A stretch of 64,000 nucleotides of DNA, taken from Vagococcus hydrophili (GTDB lineage: Bacteria; Bacillota; Bacilli; Lactobacillales; Vagococcaceae). The notes beneath the pieces are model-generated. The model worked only from the letters and a program-made list of their open reading frames with translations. It did not search any database and was not told the DNA's origin. Positions 40,943 to 50,954 of this stretch are shown one piece after another. The DNA is taken from assembly GCF_011304195.1 (NCBI RefSeq), contig NZ_CP049887.1, positions 248,001 to 312,000 of the forward strand, given 5' to 3'. Position numbers and translations under genes: made by a program. Positions within the stretch are counted from its first letter, which is position 1, and every line of letters begins with the position of its first letter.

Positions 40943-43900
40943 TTATTCCTTTTCTTTTCTCTTTAAAACCGCCAAAACAGCTAGCCCAAGAATACCAATC
41001 ATACTAATAACAAATGAATTTATATTATTTTCTCCAGTTTTAGGAAGAGTTCTTCCTGCGCTTGTCGATCCATTATTATTAGTTGAAGTTTTTTTAGTTA
41101 CTGTTTTTTTGTTTTGTTTGTAGATATAAACGACTTCTTGCGTTTCTTTCGTAAATGTTCCTTTAGCGTTCTTAGGTGTTTCTTTCAACTTCCAACCTTC
41201 AATCTCTTTGGCTTTCGTTTCGTAAACTTCACCTAATTTACCACTTAGAATTTCTTTTTCTGCTAACTCTTTTCCTTCTTCATCCACGTATTTTACATTT
41301 ACTTTCGATACTTCTTCTTTCACTTTTTCGTAAACATAAACGACTTCTTGCGTTTCTTTTGTAAATGTTCCTTTAGCGTTCTTAGGTGTTTCTTTCAACT
41401 TCCAACCTTCAATCTCTTTGGCTTTCGTTTCGTATGTTTCACCTAATTTTCCGCTTAACACTTCTTTTTCAGCTAATTCTTTTCCTTCTTCGTCTACATA
41501 TTTCACATTTACTTTTGCCACTTCTTCTTTTACTTTTTCATAAACATAAACGACTTCTTGCGTTTCTTTTGTAAATGTTCCTTTGGCATTTTTAGGGGTT
41601 TCTTTCAACTTCCAGCCTTCAATCTCTTTGGCTTTCGTTTCGTATGTTTCACCTAATTTTCCGCTTAACACTTCTTTTTCAGCTAATTCTTTTCCTTCTT
41701 CGTCTACATATTTCACATTTACTTTTGCCACTTCTTCTTTTACTTTTTCATAAACATAAACGACTTCTTGCGTTTCTTTTGTAAATGTTCCTTTGGCATT
41801 TTTAGGGGTTTCTTTCAACTTCCAACCTTCAATCTCTTTGGCTTTCGTTTCGTAAACTTCACCTAATTTACCACTTAGAATTTCTTTTTCTGCTAACTCT
41901 TTTCCTTCTTCATCCATGTATTTTACATTTACTTTTGCCACTTCTTCTTTTACTTTTTCGTAAATGTAGATGACTTCTTGCATTTCTTTCGTGAATGTTC
42001 CTTTGGCATTTTTAGGTGTTTCTTTCAACTTCCAGCCTTCAATCTCTTTAGCTTTCGTTTCGTATGTTTCACCTAATTTTCCGCTTAACACTTCTTTTTC
42101 AGCTAATTCTTTTCCTTCTTCGTCTACATATTTCACATTTACTTTTGCCACTTCTTCTTTTACTTTTTCATAAACATAAACGACTTCTTGCGTTTCTTTT
42201 GTAAATGTTCCTTTAGCATTTTTAGGGGTTTCTTTTAAAGTCCAGCCTTCGATTACTTTGGCTTTCGTTTCATAAGATTCACCTAATTTTCCGCTTAATT
42301 CCTCTTTTGTAGATAATTCTTTGCCTGATTCATCTACATATTTTACATTTACTTTTGATACTTCTTCTTTTACTTTTTCATAAACATAAACGACTTCTTG
42401 CGTTTCTTTCGTGAATGTTCCTTTGGCATTTTTAGGTGTTTCTTTCAACTTCCAGCCTTCAATCTCTTTAGCTTTCGTTTCATAAGATTCACCTAATTTT
42501 CCGCTTAATTCCTCTTTTGTAGATAATTCTTTGCCTGATTCGTCTACATATTTCACATTTACTTTCGATACTTCTTCTTTCACTTTTTCGTAAATGTAGA
42601 TGACTTCTTGCATTTCTTTCGTAAATGTTCCTTTAGCGTTCTTAGGTGTTTCTTTCAACTTCCAACCTTCAATCTCTTTGGCTTTCGTTTCGTATGTTTC
42701 ACCTAATTTACCACTTAATACTTCTTTCTTAGATAACTCTTTACCCGATTCATCTACATATTTTACATTTACTTTCGATATTTCTTCTTTCACTTTTTCG
42801 TAAACGTAAACTACTTCTTGCATTTTTTTCGTAAATGTTCCTTTAGCATTTTTAGGTGTCTCTTTTAAGATCCAACCATCGATTGCTTTGGCTTTCGTTT
42901 CGTATGATTCACCTAATTTTCCGCTTAATTCTTCTTTTTCAGCTAGCTCTTTTCCTAATTTATCTACATATTTTGCAGTTACTTTTGCCACTTCTTCTTT
43001 TACTTTTTCATAAACATAAACGACTTCTTGCGTTTCTTTCGTAAATGTTCCTTTAGCATTTTTAGGGTTTTCTTTTAACTTCCAACCTTCGATTACTTTG
43101 GCTTTGGTTTCGTATGATTCACCTAATTTTCCGCTTAATTCTTCTTTTTCAGCTAGCTCTTTTCCTAATTTATCTACATATTTTGCAGTTACTTTGGCGC
43201 CTTCTTCTTTTTCATAAACGTAAACTACTTCTTGCGTTTCTTTCGTAAATGTTCCTTTCGCGTTTTTAGGTGTTTCTTTCAACTTCCAACCTTCAATCTC
43301 TTTAGCTGTTGTTTCGTATGATTCATCTAATTTTCCGCTTAACACTTCTTTTTCAGCTAATTCTTTACCGGATTCATCTACATATTTTGCGGTTACTTTG
43401 GCGCCTTCTTCTTTTTCATAAACATAAAAGACTTCTTGTTCCTCTGATGTAAACACGCCTTCTGCATTTGTTGCTGTCTCTTTTAACGTCCAACCTTCAA
43501 TCTCTTTAGCTGTTGTTTGGTAAGTTTCATCTAGTTTACCACTTAAAATATCTGGTTCTACTATGTCCGTATATGATTCATCTACATATCTTACAGTTAC
43601 ATTGACTCCTTGAGCTTTATCGTAAACAAAAACCACTGTTAAAGGATTCTCACTGAAAAAGCCATTCATATTATCAGGAATTCCCACTAGCTGCCAACCA
43701 GTCACATTTCTAGCCTTAGCTGTATATGCTTCACCAGAAAAACCATTCATCACTACTGGATTCGCTAATTGTTTACCATTTCTATCTACAAATCTAACAG
43801 TTACTGGGGCTCCTTTAGCTTTCTTATATCTGTACGTAACATATTGGATACTCTCTTTAAACGTTCCTGAAATATTATATGGGAATCCCTCTAGCTCCCA

Positions 43901-46900
43901 ATTTGGAATTTTCTTCTCTTCAGATTTATAAGGTAGCCCTAACTTACCTGTTAACACAACTTCTGGTGCTAAGGTATTTCCTAATCCATCTTGATATCGA
44001 ACGATGACAGGTTGGCTATTTGCTTCTTTCACATACACAAAAGTCACTGTTTGCCCTACTGTTTTAAAGACGCCTTTTGCATTTTCAGGTGTTTCTTTTA
44101 GAGTCCAGCCTTCAATCTTTTTAGGCTCAGCTTGATAGTCCACTCCCAACGCCCCTTCAAGACGTTCTTCATCCGCTAATTCGTTGCCTATTTCATCTAC
44201 ATATTTAATAATAACAGGCTGCGCTTTTTGTTTTTTGAATTTAGCAGTAAATGTTAAGTTCTTAGTTAATATTTCATCTTTTCCTGGTAAATTAGGATCC
44301 CATTCAGCAAACTCATAAAACTCATTTGGAATTGTCTTTGGAATATTCTTGATAACTTTATCCCATGTCACCCCGTAAGGAATTTTAATGGTTCTAATTG
44401 GGTTTCCTTCTAATTTACCACCTTCATCAGCTTTAAAAGTAATACTGATTTCTTGTTTTTCCCAAACGGCATATAAATCAATGTCTTTGTCTGCTGTTTT
44501 AAAATCAGCAGATAAGTCATAATCTTTTTCACCATTAGCTGACTTACTCCAACCAATTAGTTTAGCTCCTTCTTTGTTGAAGATCTCACCGGCTAACTGG
44601 ATATTTGTATTTTTGTATGCTGAGCTTTGTTTTACTTCATCGCCATTATGATAATTAATATGAATCGTTTCATTTTCTGGAGCAAATTCTGCTGTTAATA
44701 GCGTATCTCCTTTAACAGGAATTAACGCATTTACTTGATACAAATTAAAATCTTTATTAGAACGCCAACCGATAAAAACATGATTTTTTGGTGGTGTAAT
44801 TGAATCACTTGTCAGAACTCTTCCCACAGATCCCAAAGAATAAATATTTTTATCCTCAGGAACTTCACCTGTCCCACGACCTTTATCATATGTAACGTAG
44901 TAAGGATTTGTTTTCCATTTAGCATATAATGTAATATCTTTTGTCAGTGGTATTGTATTAGTAAATTCTGAATAGGTCGTTCCACCAATCAACCAATACC
45001 ATCCCATGAAGACACCTTTATCTTCTACAAAGGTTTCATTCTTCACATATTCTCGAGGGAATTTTACGGTTTCATTTTTACCGTATCCTTGTTCTAGTAG
45101 TTCTTTACCATTAACACCATCTAAGTATTTGACTTTAATTTCTTGAGATTCCCATTTGGCAAAAAATTTTAAGTCATTTGCAGGCATAGTTAAATTTTCG
45201 AAATCTACTCTATTACGATACTCATCATCATAATACCAGCCTTTAAAATCATAGTCATTTTTTATTGGCATTCCAGGACTAGCAATTTCTCCTTCAAATT
45301 TCAAATTTTTAGATATCGGAACATCCGAAATAAAGGTTCCACCTTTTAAATCATAAGATAAATTAAATGATTTTCTTTTATATTTTAAATCAATTGAGTC
45401 TGGTGCTGGATCAAATTCTTGTTTCATTGGCGTAAAGAATCCTCGTATATCTCTAGGATGGTAAGTTATTTTATTTTTAGTCATATTATTTTTAAAAATT
45501 CTTGGTCCTTTAAAATCAGTACCTTCAACATTTTCTAAATACTCATTAAACGTTATTTCCTTTAATTCTTTTTCAAATTCAATCCACACCCCTAAATTTT
45601 CTTTCGATGGATCTTTAGGTAAAAAAGTCGTTGAGATGTATGTTGTTTTCCCTAACCAATTAACTGGATATAAAGATTCTTGTCTCCACGGAGATAAAGC
45701 ATAAAAAAAGTTATTACTCCTAATTATCATTTCTTCCGGTTGTGGAAATTTTCGTTCAACATTTTCTCCAAATTTAGCTTTTACTTCATAACTTGGCAGT
45801 ATGTTTCCATTTTGATTCCTTTTTCCAAAATAATCTATCCCATTTTTATTAAACCCGTTCAATGGATCTAAAATATAAAATTGATAGTTATAAATTCTTA
45901 ATCTAGAATAAACATTAATAGTAGTTTCACCATTTCCTGATAATTTATCTTTTTTCGAATGATCAAATGTATAATACTCAATCCCTTTTCTTGTATAATA
46001 ATTAGCATTACCCTCTAATATTTGTTGAACTTCTTGTTCACTCTTTATATCAATCTCTGTACCAGATAATCCTTTTTGTTTAGTAGAGGTTCCAGCGTAC
46101 TCATAATTATCTGGATTACTACCCGGATCACCAATGACTCCTAACTTCTCTCTCCAAAAAACTACTGTATACTCAGCTTCAGCAGCTTCCCAAACAGCAT
46201 ATAATGTGACGTTTCCAGTGATTGGTGTTGCAAAATCATATTTTTCACCTTTTGGTTTTAGTGACCAATGTTTAAATGTGTACCCACTTCTTGTTGGAGT
46301 AGTAGGTTCTTCAATTCCTTTGCCATTTGTTGCTTGAACTGGTTCTACTTGTGTTCCTTCTGAAATAAATAGAACGGTATGGGTATCGGAAAATTTAGGA
46401 ACTAAAACCAAATCTTTCGAAACTTTATTTAATTCAAATGAAAATGGTTGCTCTTTTGGATCACTCTCGTCATACCAGTACATAAAAAATTTATCTGCTG
46501 GTGCTTTAGGATCTTTTTTAGTTTCTTCTATATTTTCATTCTTATTTCGTTCATAAGAATCAATAATCGTTCCTGTGCTGTCTTTAAATTGAATTAAGAA
46601 TTTTTCAGAAAATTTAGCATGATACACTGTTTCTTCATCTATAACTTCTTCAAATGTCACTTTTTTATCATTTTTATCAAACCATCCTAAAAAGGTTCCC
46701 TTACCTATAGGATCTTTGGGTTTCTCTATTTTTTCTCCTTTTTCGACGGAGACTTCTTTATAAACTTCTTCTCCTACCATAAAATTAACGAAAAGTTTTT
46801 CTTTGATATCTTTAGTTTCTTCTTTTACCTCTTCTTCTGATGAAGATTCTTCAGACACAGTGTCTTGTGTTGACTCTATTCTTTCACTTGTCGATGACTC

Positions 46901-47119
46901 TTCCAATTTTTTACTCGAACTACTCTCCGTTGAGTCCTCCGTACTTTCTTTAGTTGCCTCTTGTGTTTCTGAACTGGTTGTCTCTTTTTCTACGACTGAT
47001 TCCGCATCTTTTTTCACAAAGTGATTTATTTCACTTGAAGATACAGCGAGGGGTTGCATTAATAAAATCCCCGCCATAATTGTCGTACTAATTTGTCTCA
47101 TTAACTTATTTCTCTTCAT
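40943..47119 (-). CDS. LPXTG-anchored surface adhesin with InlB-type and MucBP repeats
   Basis: A 2058-residue sortase substrate. The order is: signal peptide (about 1-30), Ser/Glu/Thr-rich stalk (40-110), Listeria-Bacteroides (InlB B-type) repeats with GWF/GWY and YAVWE/FAKWE motifs (about 120-350 and 600-970), a central unassigned region starting YTVVFWREK (about 315-600), 15 MucBP repeats (about 970-1990), and LPKTGENN, a hydrophobic helix and KRKEKE. Repeats 1-4 are divergent; 7-15 are 70 residues each and nearly identical (KYVDE-GKEL...LSGKLGE-YETKAK...EGWKLKETPKNAKGTFTKE-QEVVYVYEK). The start is the ATG behind AGGAGAG; 25 extra upstream codons in frame lack a binding site. MucBP domains typically bind mucin glycans. 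No clear promoter was identified in 47120-47369. Confidence 0.93.
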   Translation of the reverse strand: MKRNKLMRQISTTIMAGILLMQPLAVSSSEINHFVKKDAESVVEKETTSSETQEATKESTEDSTESSSSKKLEESSTSERIESTQDTVSEESSSEEEVKEETKDIKEKLFVNFMVGEEVYKEVSVEKGEKIEKPKDPIGKGTFLGWFDKNDKKVTFEEVIDEETVYHAKFSEKFLIQFKDSTGTIIDSYERNKNENIEETKKDPKAPADKFFMYWYDESDPKEQPFSFELNKVSKDLVLVPKFSDTHTVLFISEGTQVEPVQATNGKGIEEPTTPTRSGYTFKHWSLKPKGEKYDFATPITGNVTLYAVWEAAEAEYTVVFWREKLGVIGDPGSNPDNYEYAGTSTKQKGLSGTEIDIKSEQEVQQILEGNANYYTRKGIEYYTFDHSKKDKLSGNGETTINVYSRLRIYNYQFYILDPLNGFNKNGIDYFGKRNQNGNILPSYEVKAKFGENVERKFPQPEEMIIRSNNFFYALSPWRQESLYPVNWLGKTTYISTTFLPKDPSKENLGVWIEFEKELKEITFNEYLENVEGTDFKGPRIFKNNMTKNKITYHPRDIRGFFTPMKQEFDPAPDSIDLKYKRKSFNLSYDLKGGTFISDVPISKNLKFEGEIASPGMPIKNDYDFKGWYYDDEYRNRVDFENLTMPANDLKFFAKWESQEIKVKYLDGVNGKELLEQGYGKNETVKFPREYVKNETFVEDKGVFMGWYWLIGGTTYSEFTNTIPLTKDITLYAKWKTNPYYVTYDKGRGTGEVPEDKNIYSLGSVGRVLTSDSITPPKNHVFIGWRSNKDFNLYQVNALIPVKGDTLLTAEFAPENETIHINYHNGDEVKQSSAYKNTNIQLAGEIFNKEGAKLIGWSKSANGEKDYDLSADFKTADKDIDLYAVWEKQEISITFKADEGGKLEGNPIRTIKIPYGVTWDKVIKNIPKTIPNEFYEFAEWDPNLPGKDEILTKNLTFTAKFKKQKAQPVIIKYVDEIGNELADEERLEGALGVDYQAEPKKIEGWTLKETPENAKGVFKTVGQTVTFVYVKEANSQPVIVRYQDGLGNTLAPEVVLTGKLGLPYKSEEKKIPNWELEGFPYNISGTFKESIQYVTYRYKKAKGAPVTVRFVDRNGKQLANPVVMNGFSGEAYTAKARNVTGWQLVGIPDNMNGFFSENPLTVVFVYDKAQGVNVTVRYVDESYTDIVEPDILSGKLDETYQTTAKEIEGWTLKETATNAEGVFTSEEQEVFYVYEKEEGAKVTAKYVDESGKELAEKEVLSGKLDESYETTAKEIEGWKLKETPKNAKGTFTKETQEVVYVYEKEEGAKVTAKYVDKLGKELAEKEELSGKLGESYETKAKVIEGWKLKENPKNAKGTFTKETQEVVYVYEKVKEEVAKVTAKYVDKLGKELAEKEELSGKLGESYETKAKAIDGWILKETPKNAKGTFTKKMQEVVYVYEKVKEEISKVNVKYVDESGKELSKKEVLSGKLGETYETKAKEIEGWKLKETPKNAKGTFTKEMQEVIYIYEKVKEEVSKVNVKYVDESGKELSTKEELSGKLGESYETKAKEIEGWKLKETPKNAKGTFTKETQEVVYVYEKVKEEVSKVNVKYVDESGKELSTKEELSGKLGESYETKAKVIEGWTLKETPKNAKGTFTKETQEVVYVYEKVKEEVAKVNVKYVDEEGKELAEKEVLSGKLGETYETKAKEIEGWKLKETPKNAKGTFTKEMQEVIYIYEKVKEEVAKVNVKYMDEEGKELAEKEILSGKLGEVYETKAKEIEGWKLKETPKNAKGTFTKETQEVVYVYEKVKEEVAKVNVKYVDEEGKELAEKEVLSGKLGETYETKAKEIEGWKLKETPKNAKGTFTKETQEVVYVYEKVKEEVAKVNVKYVDEEGKELAEKEVLSGKLGETYETKAKEIEGWKLKETPKNAKGTFTKETQEVVYVYEKVKEEVSKVNVKYVDEEGKELAEKEILSGKLGEVYETKAKEIEGWKLKETPKNAKGTFTKETQEVVYIYKQNKKTVTKKTSTNNNGSTSAGRTLPKTGENNINSFVISMIGILGLAVLAVLKRKEKE
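41108..44225 (-). repeat. In-frame tandem repeats of the MucBP region
   Basis: Fifteen repeats, the last nine with a 210-base period (for example the same text at about 41400, 41610 and 42030). Several neighbours are almost identical at the nucleotide level, including third positions. This shows recent unequal exchange or gene conversion, so copy number is likely to vary between strains and may be collapsed in short-read assemblies. Confidence 0.92.
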
Positions 47120-47421
47120 TGATATCTCTCCTTTTCTAAGTATGATAGTCAAATTCGGGAACATTAACTGAACACAATTTGTAAACAAAAAAAACATTTT
47201 CTAACTATTAAAATGATAAAAAAACTTATAACATAACATTAAAACTGTTTATACTTTTATTTTAACATAAGCACCAAAACAATAAAACATTTTCATAAAT
47301 GAAGTTTAATTAACTTTTATTAATCACTATTAAACAACTTTAACTGATTTTAAGGTCTTTATCTTTATTTTGGAAACTCCGTTAAAATAGTATATACTAA
47401 AAACAAAAAGGAGATTTTTAA
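47120..47421. promoter_or_regulatory. Divergent intergenic region: adhesin leader and pepV promoter
   Basis: For pepV: TTGGAA (47370-47375), 17 bases, TATACT (47393-47398), then AAGGAG before the ATG. The perfect palindrome AGTATATACT (47389-47398) overlaps this -10 and recurs before the glycosylasparaginase operon. On the adhesin side the DNA is very AT-rich with several possible -10 sequences but no convincing -35. Confidence 0.75.
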
Positions 47422-48729
47422 ATGAATCCTGACCTCATTAAACAAAAAATAAAAGAAGTTGAGCCATTATTCATTCAAGGTTTAACAAAAATTATGAAAA
47501 TAAACAGCGTTAAAGGAGAAGCCACAGAAATAGCCCCTTTTGGAAATGGACCAAAAAAAGCATTACTCGCTACGTTAGATTTGGCTGAAGAATTAGGTTT
47601 TAAAACAAAAATGGTTGATAATGCTGTGGGATATGCACAACTAGGAGAGGATAACGAAGAATATATTGGAATTATCGGTCATTTAGATGTTGTTCATGAA
47701 GGAACAAACTGGGATTATCCACCATTTGATTTAACATTAAATAACGATTGTTTTTATGGAAGAGGAGTTTTAGATAACAAGGGGCCAATTTTAGCCAATC
47801 TTTATGCGCTTTATGTTTTAAAAGAACTTAACTTTCCTTTTACTAAAACAATCCGCATTATGTTTGGAACCGATGAAGAAAGTGGTTCAGCGGATATTCC
47901 TATGTATCTTGCCCATGAAAAACCACCGATGTACGGATATACTCCTGATTGTAAATACCCTGCTGTCTACGGAGAACGCGGTGTCTTATGCATTAAACTG
48001 GTAACACAAATTACTGATAATTCTTTAAATAGTCTAACTTCTTTCAATGGGAATTTTGACCGCAGTGCTGTTCCTGACTCTTTAAGCTTTTCCATCAGCC
48101 AAAATGACTACGCACTAACAGGAAAACGAGCACCGAGTAACGCTCCTGATTTAGGAGAAAACGTCATTACTTTATTCGCTCAAAAAATGGTCCAAGAAAA
48201 TCTTGTTTCTGGGGAATTTTTTGAATACCTAACTTGGCTTTCTAACTCTTTCCATGAGAAACACGATGGATCTGGATTAGGTATTGATTTTTTTGATGCT
48301 GAATCCGGAAAACTCTCACTTACTCCAGTTAATTTAGAGTTTCAAAAAGATACCATTATACTGGAATTTTCAACTCGATACCCTGTTTCGATTACTAAAG
48401 ACCAAATTATTGAACAATTACAAAAAGTCTTGCCTTTAGAAACAAATTTATCGATTACAAGAGAGATGTCCTCTACAAAATTTGATCCACATCATCCCAT
48501 GATTCAGAAAATGACCAAAGTTTATGAAGCGTTAACTGGACTTGATGGGACACCCGTTACAACGACTGGTGCAACGTATGCTAGAAGCATGCCTAATATC
48601 ATTGCTTTTGGACCTTCTTTTCCAGGGCAAAAAGGGATTGCACATAATAAAAATGAATATATGGATAAAGTAGATTTAATGAAAAATCTTGAGATTTATA
48701 CCTACTTACTTGCTGAATTAGGAGTATAA
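47422..48729 (+). CDS. pepV: Dipeptidase PepV-type (M20 metallopeptidase)
   Basis: A 435-residue dinuclear zinc dipeptidase of the M20 family. Metal ligands and catalytic residues are seen as GHLDVVHEG, GRGVLDNKGP, FGTDEESGS, YTPDCKYP and the C-terminal KGIAHNKNEYM. It is a little shorter than the usual roughly 470. PepV cleaves dipeptides with broad specificity in the cytoplasm. Its promoter shares the palindrome AGTATATACT with the following operon, which suggests control by the GntR regulator encoded next. Confidence 0.9.
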   Translation: MNPDLIKQKIKEVEPLFIQGLTKIMKINSVKGEATEIAPFGNGPKKALLATLDLAEELGFKTKMVDNAVGYAQLGEDNEEYIGIIGHLDVVHEGTNWDYPPFDLTLNNDCFYGRGVLDNKGPILANLYALYVLKELNFPFTKTIRIMFGTDEESGSADIPMYLAHEKPPMYGYTPDCKYPAVYGERGVLCIKLVTQITDNSLNSLTSFNGNFDRSAVPDSLSFSISQNDYALTGKRAPSNAPDLGENVITLFAQKMVQENLVSGEFFEYLTWLSNSFHEKHDGSGLGIDFFDAESGKLSLTPVNLEFQKDTIILEFSTRYPVSITKDQIIEQLQKVLPLETNLSITREMSSTKFDPHHPMIQKMTKVYEALTGLDGTPVTTTGATYARSMPNIIAFGPSFPGQKGIAHNKNEYMDKVDLMKNLEIYTYLLAELGV

Positions 48730-48792
48730 ATATCATGTCTCCTCCTTTTATTCATGATATAATACCTCTATTATGCATGAGAGGATTCAACT

Positions 48793-49512
48793 ATGAGAAA
48801 TACAACAAATATTTTTACTGAAATCGCTAATAAAATTAATACTAAAATTAAAAACGGATCGTATAGTATCGAACAAAAATTACCTTCTGAATATGATCTC
48901 GCTAAAGAGTTTAACGTGAGTCGCTTAACGATTAGAAAAGCAGTTGATCTACTCATTAAACAAAACATTTTAATTAAACAAAAAGGTAAAGGCACCTACA
49001 TCATGAAGCAAACAGATAAGTTTCAAAGTGGTAAAAATGGTCTGTTAAGTTTTACAGAAAGTGCCCGAGCTTACGGAAAAACATCTAAAGCTACATTAAT
49101 AACCTTTGAGAAAACAACTCAATTACCTGAGGAAGTAAAAGAAAACCTTCAAGTTCAAGAGGAACCTGTTTTTCATATTAAACGCTTAAGATTTTTCGAT
49201 GAAGACCCGATGACCATTGAAGAAATCTTTATTAAAGAAACACTTCTTGATGAAGCAACTTTAGAAGAAAATATTACTGGCTCAATTTTCAAATTAATTG
49301 AAGAAAAATCTGACATTGCTTATTCCCATCAAGAAATAGAAGCTGTTTTAGCGACCGATGAACTAAGTGAGTTTTTAGCAGTTGAAAAAGGTCAACCCCT
49401 TTTACTGGTTCATACAACGACCTATTCAGCTTCGGGACACCCTATTTTATTTGATAAATCTTATTATCGCGGAGATAAATACACGTTTAAAAACATTCTC
49501 CACCGAATTTAA
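48793..49512 (+). CDS. GntR-family regulator, HutC/UTRA type
   Basis: A 239-residue regulator: N-terminal winged helix (LPSEYDLAKEFNVSRLTIRKAVDLL, about 28-52) and a C-terminal UTRA ligand-binding domain (about 90-235). UTRA domains commonly bind sugar phosphates or amino-acid-derived ligands. The start is the ATG at 48793, eight bases after GAGAGG; an extended -10 TGATATAAT ends at 48763. It sits between pepV and the glycosylasparaginase operon, both of which carry AGTATATACT, the probable operator. Confidence 0.9.
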   Translation: MRNTTNIFTEIANKINTKIKNGSYSIEQKLPSEYDLAKEFNVSRLTIRKAVDLLIKQNILIKQKGKGTYIMKQTDKFQSGKNGLLSFTESARAYGKTSKATLITFEKTTQLPEEVKENLQVQEEPVFHIKRLRFFDEDPMTIEEIFIKETLLDEATLEENITGSIFKLIEEKSDIAYSHQEIEAVLATDELSEFLAVEKGQPLLLVHTTTYSASGHPILFDKSYYRGDKYTFKNILHRI

Positions 49513-49560
49513 TACGCTACCACAAGACAATTTGTTTCGACGAATTGTCTTTTTTTATTT

Positions 49561-49595
49561 CAGTATAGACAAAACAGTATATACTAATATATAAT
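49561..49595 (+). promoter_or_regulatory. Promoter and operator of the glycosylasparaginase operon
   Basis: TAGACA (49566-49571), 18 bases, TATAAT (49590-49595). The palindrome AGTATATACT (49576-49585) lies in the spacer and is identical to the one over the pepV -10. A partial copy, AGTATAGAC, begins 14 bases earlier (49562). Probable target of the GntR/UTRA regulator at 48793. Confidence 0.75.
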
Positions 49596-49640
49596 TCTAA
49601 ATGTAAACGCTATTAATAAAAATACAAAGGAGAAGATTGG

Positions 49641-50594
49641 ATGAATTACGGTACAATCGCAACTTGGCGAATGGCTCATGATGGTGTTATTAAAGCCAAT
49701 GAATTACTACAAAACAGCGGATCTTCTGATGACGCACTTGAAATCACGGTTAAATCTGTTGAAGACTATCCTTTCTATAAATCAGTTGGCTTTGGTGGTT
49801 TGCCAAACGCTAAAGGCATTTTAGAAATGGACGCTGCTTTTATGAATGGAGATACCTTTCAATTGGGAGCAGTGGCAGGAATCACGGATATCAAGAATCC
49901 CATCTCTGTGGCAAGAAAACTAAGTCACGAAAAATTTAATAGTTTTCTAGTAGGACAAGGAGCAACCGATTATGCGATTGAAGAAGGTTTTGAAGAAAAA
50001 GAAATGTTAACAGAACGAGCAAGAAAAATTTGGTCAAATCGTTTGGATGACATCAAAAAACATAATTTAAGCGCTTATGATGGTCACGATACTGTGGGCG
50101 TGGTCACTTTAGATAAACAAGGAAGCATGACAGCCGGCACATCAAGTTCTGGTCTATTCATGAAACGACCGGGACGTGTGGGAGATTCCCCTTTATCAGG
50201 TTCTGGTTTTTATGTGGATAGTGAAATTGGCGGAGCTTCTGCCACTGGTTTAGGCGAGGATTTAATGAAAGGTTGCCTAGCCTATGAAATTGTTAGAAAA
50301 ATGAAAGAAGGACTTTCACCTCAAGAAGCGTGTGATCAAACCCTCTATTCTTTTCACGATTTGCTAACAAAGAGATATGGAAAAGCTGGAGCATTTTCTC
50401 TAATCGCCATGAACAATCGTGGTCAGTGGGGTGTTGCAACTAATGTCGAATTTACTTTTTCAGTTGGAAATCAAGAAAAAGAACCAGCTATTTTTATTGC
50501 TAATATGGGAAATAACCATTCAACGATTATTGAACCGATTAGCCAAGAATGGTTAGATGCTTATGAAAAAAGAATTAAAGCACCGATAAAATAA
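49641..50594 (+). CDS. N4-(beta-N-acetylglucosaminyl)-L-asparaginase (glycosylasparaginase)
   Basis: A 317-residue Ntn-hydrolase that splits the amide bond between asparagine and N-acetylglucosamine. The autoprocessing and nucleophile site is GHD-TVGVV, with Thr151 becoming the new N terminus, followed by the substrate-binding GTSSSGLFMKRPGRVGDSPLSGSG. Both are diagnostic for aspartylglucosaminidases rather than isoaspartyl peptidases. There is no signal peptide, so it acts in the cytoplasm on an imported substrate. It heads an operon with PTS IIB, PTS IIC and a GrdB-like gene. The natural substrate might be GlcNAc-Asn or another glycosylated amino acid. Confidence 0.9.
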   Translation: MNYGTIATWRMAHDGVIKANELLQNSGSSDDALEITVKSVEDYPFYKSVGFGGLPNAKGILEMDAAFMNGDTFQLGAVAGITDIKNPISVARKLSHEKFNSFLVGQGATDYAIEEGFEEKEMLTERARKIWSNRLDDIKKHNLSAYDGHDTVGVVTLDKQGSMTAGTSSSGLFMKRPGRVGDSPLSGSGFYVDSEIGGASATGLGEDLMKGCLAYEIVRKMKEGLSPQEACDQTLYSFHDLLTKRYGKAGAFSLIAMNNRGQWGVATNVEFTFSVGNQEKEPAIFIANMGNNHSTIIEPISQEWLDAYEKRIKAPIK

Positions 50595-50607
50595 GGAGGA
50601 AAAAAGA

Positions 50608-50940
50608 ATGAGTACTAAGAAAATTTATTTATTTTGTGACGCGGGAATGTCAACAAGTATTATGGTGAATAAAATGATGGAGGTTGTTAAATCTCATAAT
50701 ATGCCTCTAGAAATATCCGCACATCCTGTGGGTAGAACAAAAGAAATGGTTGAAAAAGAAAAACCCATCGCCATTGTTTTAGGTCCTCAAGTAAGATTTA
50801 TTTTAGATAAAACAAAAGCAGAATACGAACCTCTTGGTATTCCTGTTTGTTCCATTGATCCCGAAGCATATGGCATGATGAACGGGGAAAAAGCATTAAA
50901 AGATGTCTTAAAAGTCATCAAAACATTTAAGAAAGATTAA
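50608..50940 (+). CDS. PTS lactose/cellobiose-type IIB component
   Basis: A 110-residue IIB protein with the phosphocysteine in YLFCDAGMSTS (Cys10). It passes phosphate from IIA to the incoming sugar. It lies 13 bases after the glycosylasparaginase and its stop is joined to the binding site of the IIC gene. No IIA gene is in this operon, so a IIA from another system must serve it. Confidence 0.92.
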   Translation: MSTKKIYLFCDAGMSTSIMVNKMMEVVKSHNMPLEISAHPVGRTKEMVEKEKPIAIVLGPQVRFILDKTKAEYEPLGIPVCSIDPEAYGMMNGEKALKDVLKVIKTFKKD

Positions 50941-50954
50941 GGAGGCTGATTTTA

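Noticed and set aside
41176-47024. Plus-strand open frames opposite the adhesin gene, some nearly identical to each other
   Set aside because: They are antisense shadows of the MucBP repeats; their repetition simply mirrors the 210-bp period.
47120-47197. Longer N terminus for the adhesin
   Set aside because: The extra residues precede a normal signal peptide and lack a binding site; AGGAGAG precedes the ATG at 47119.
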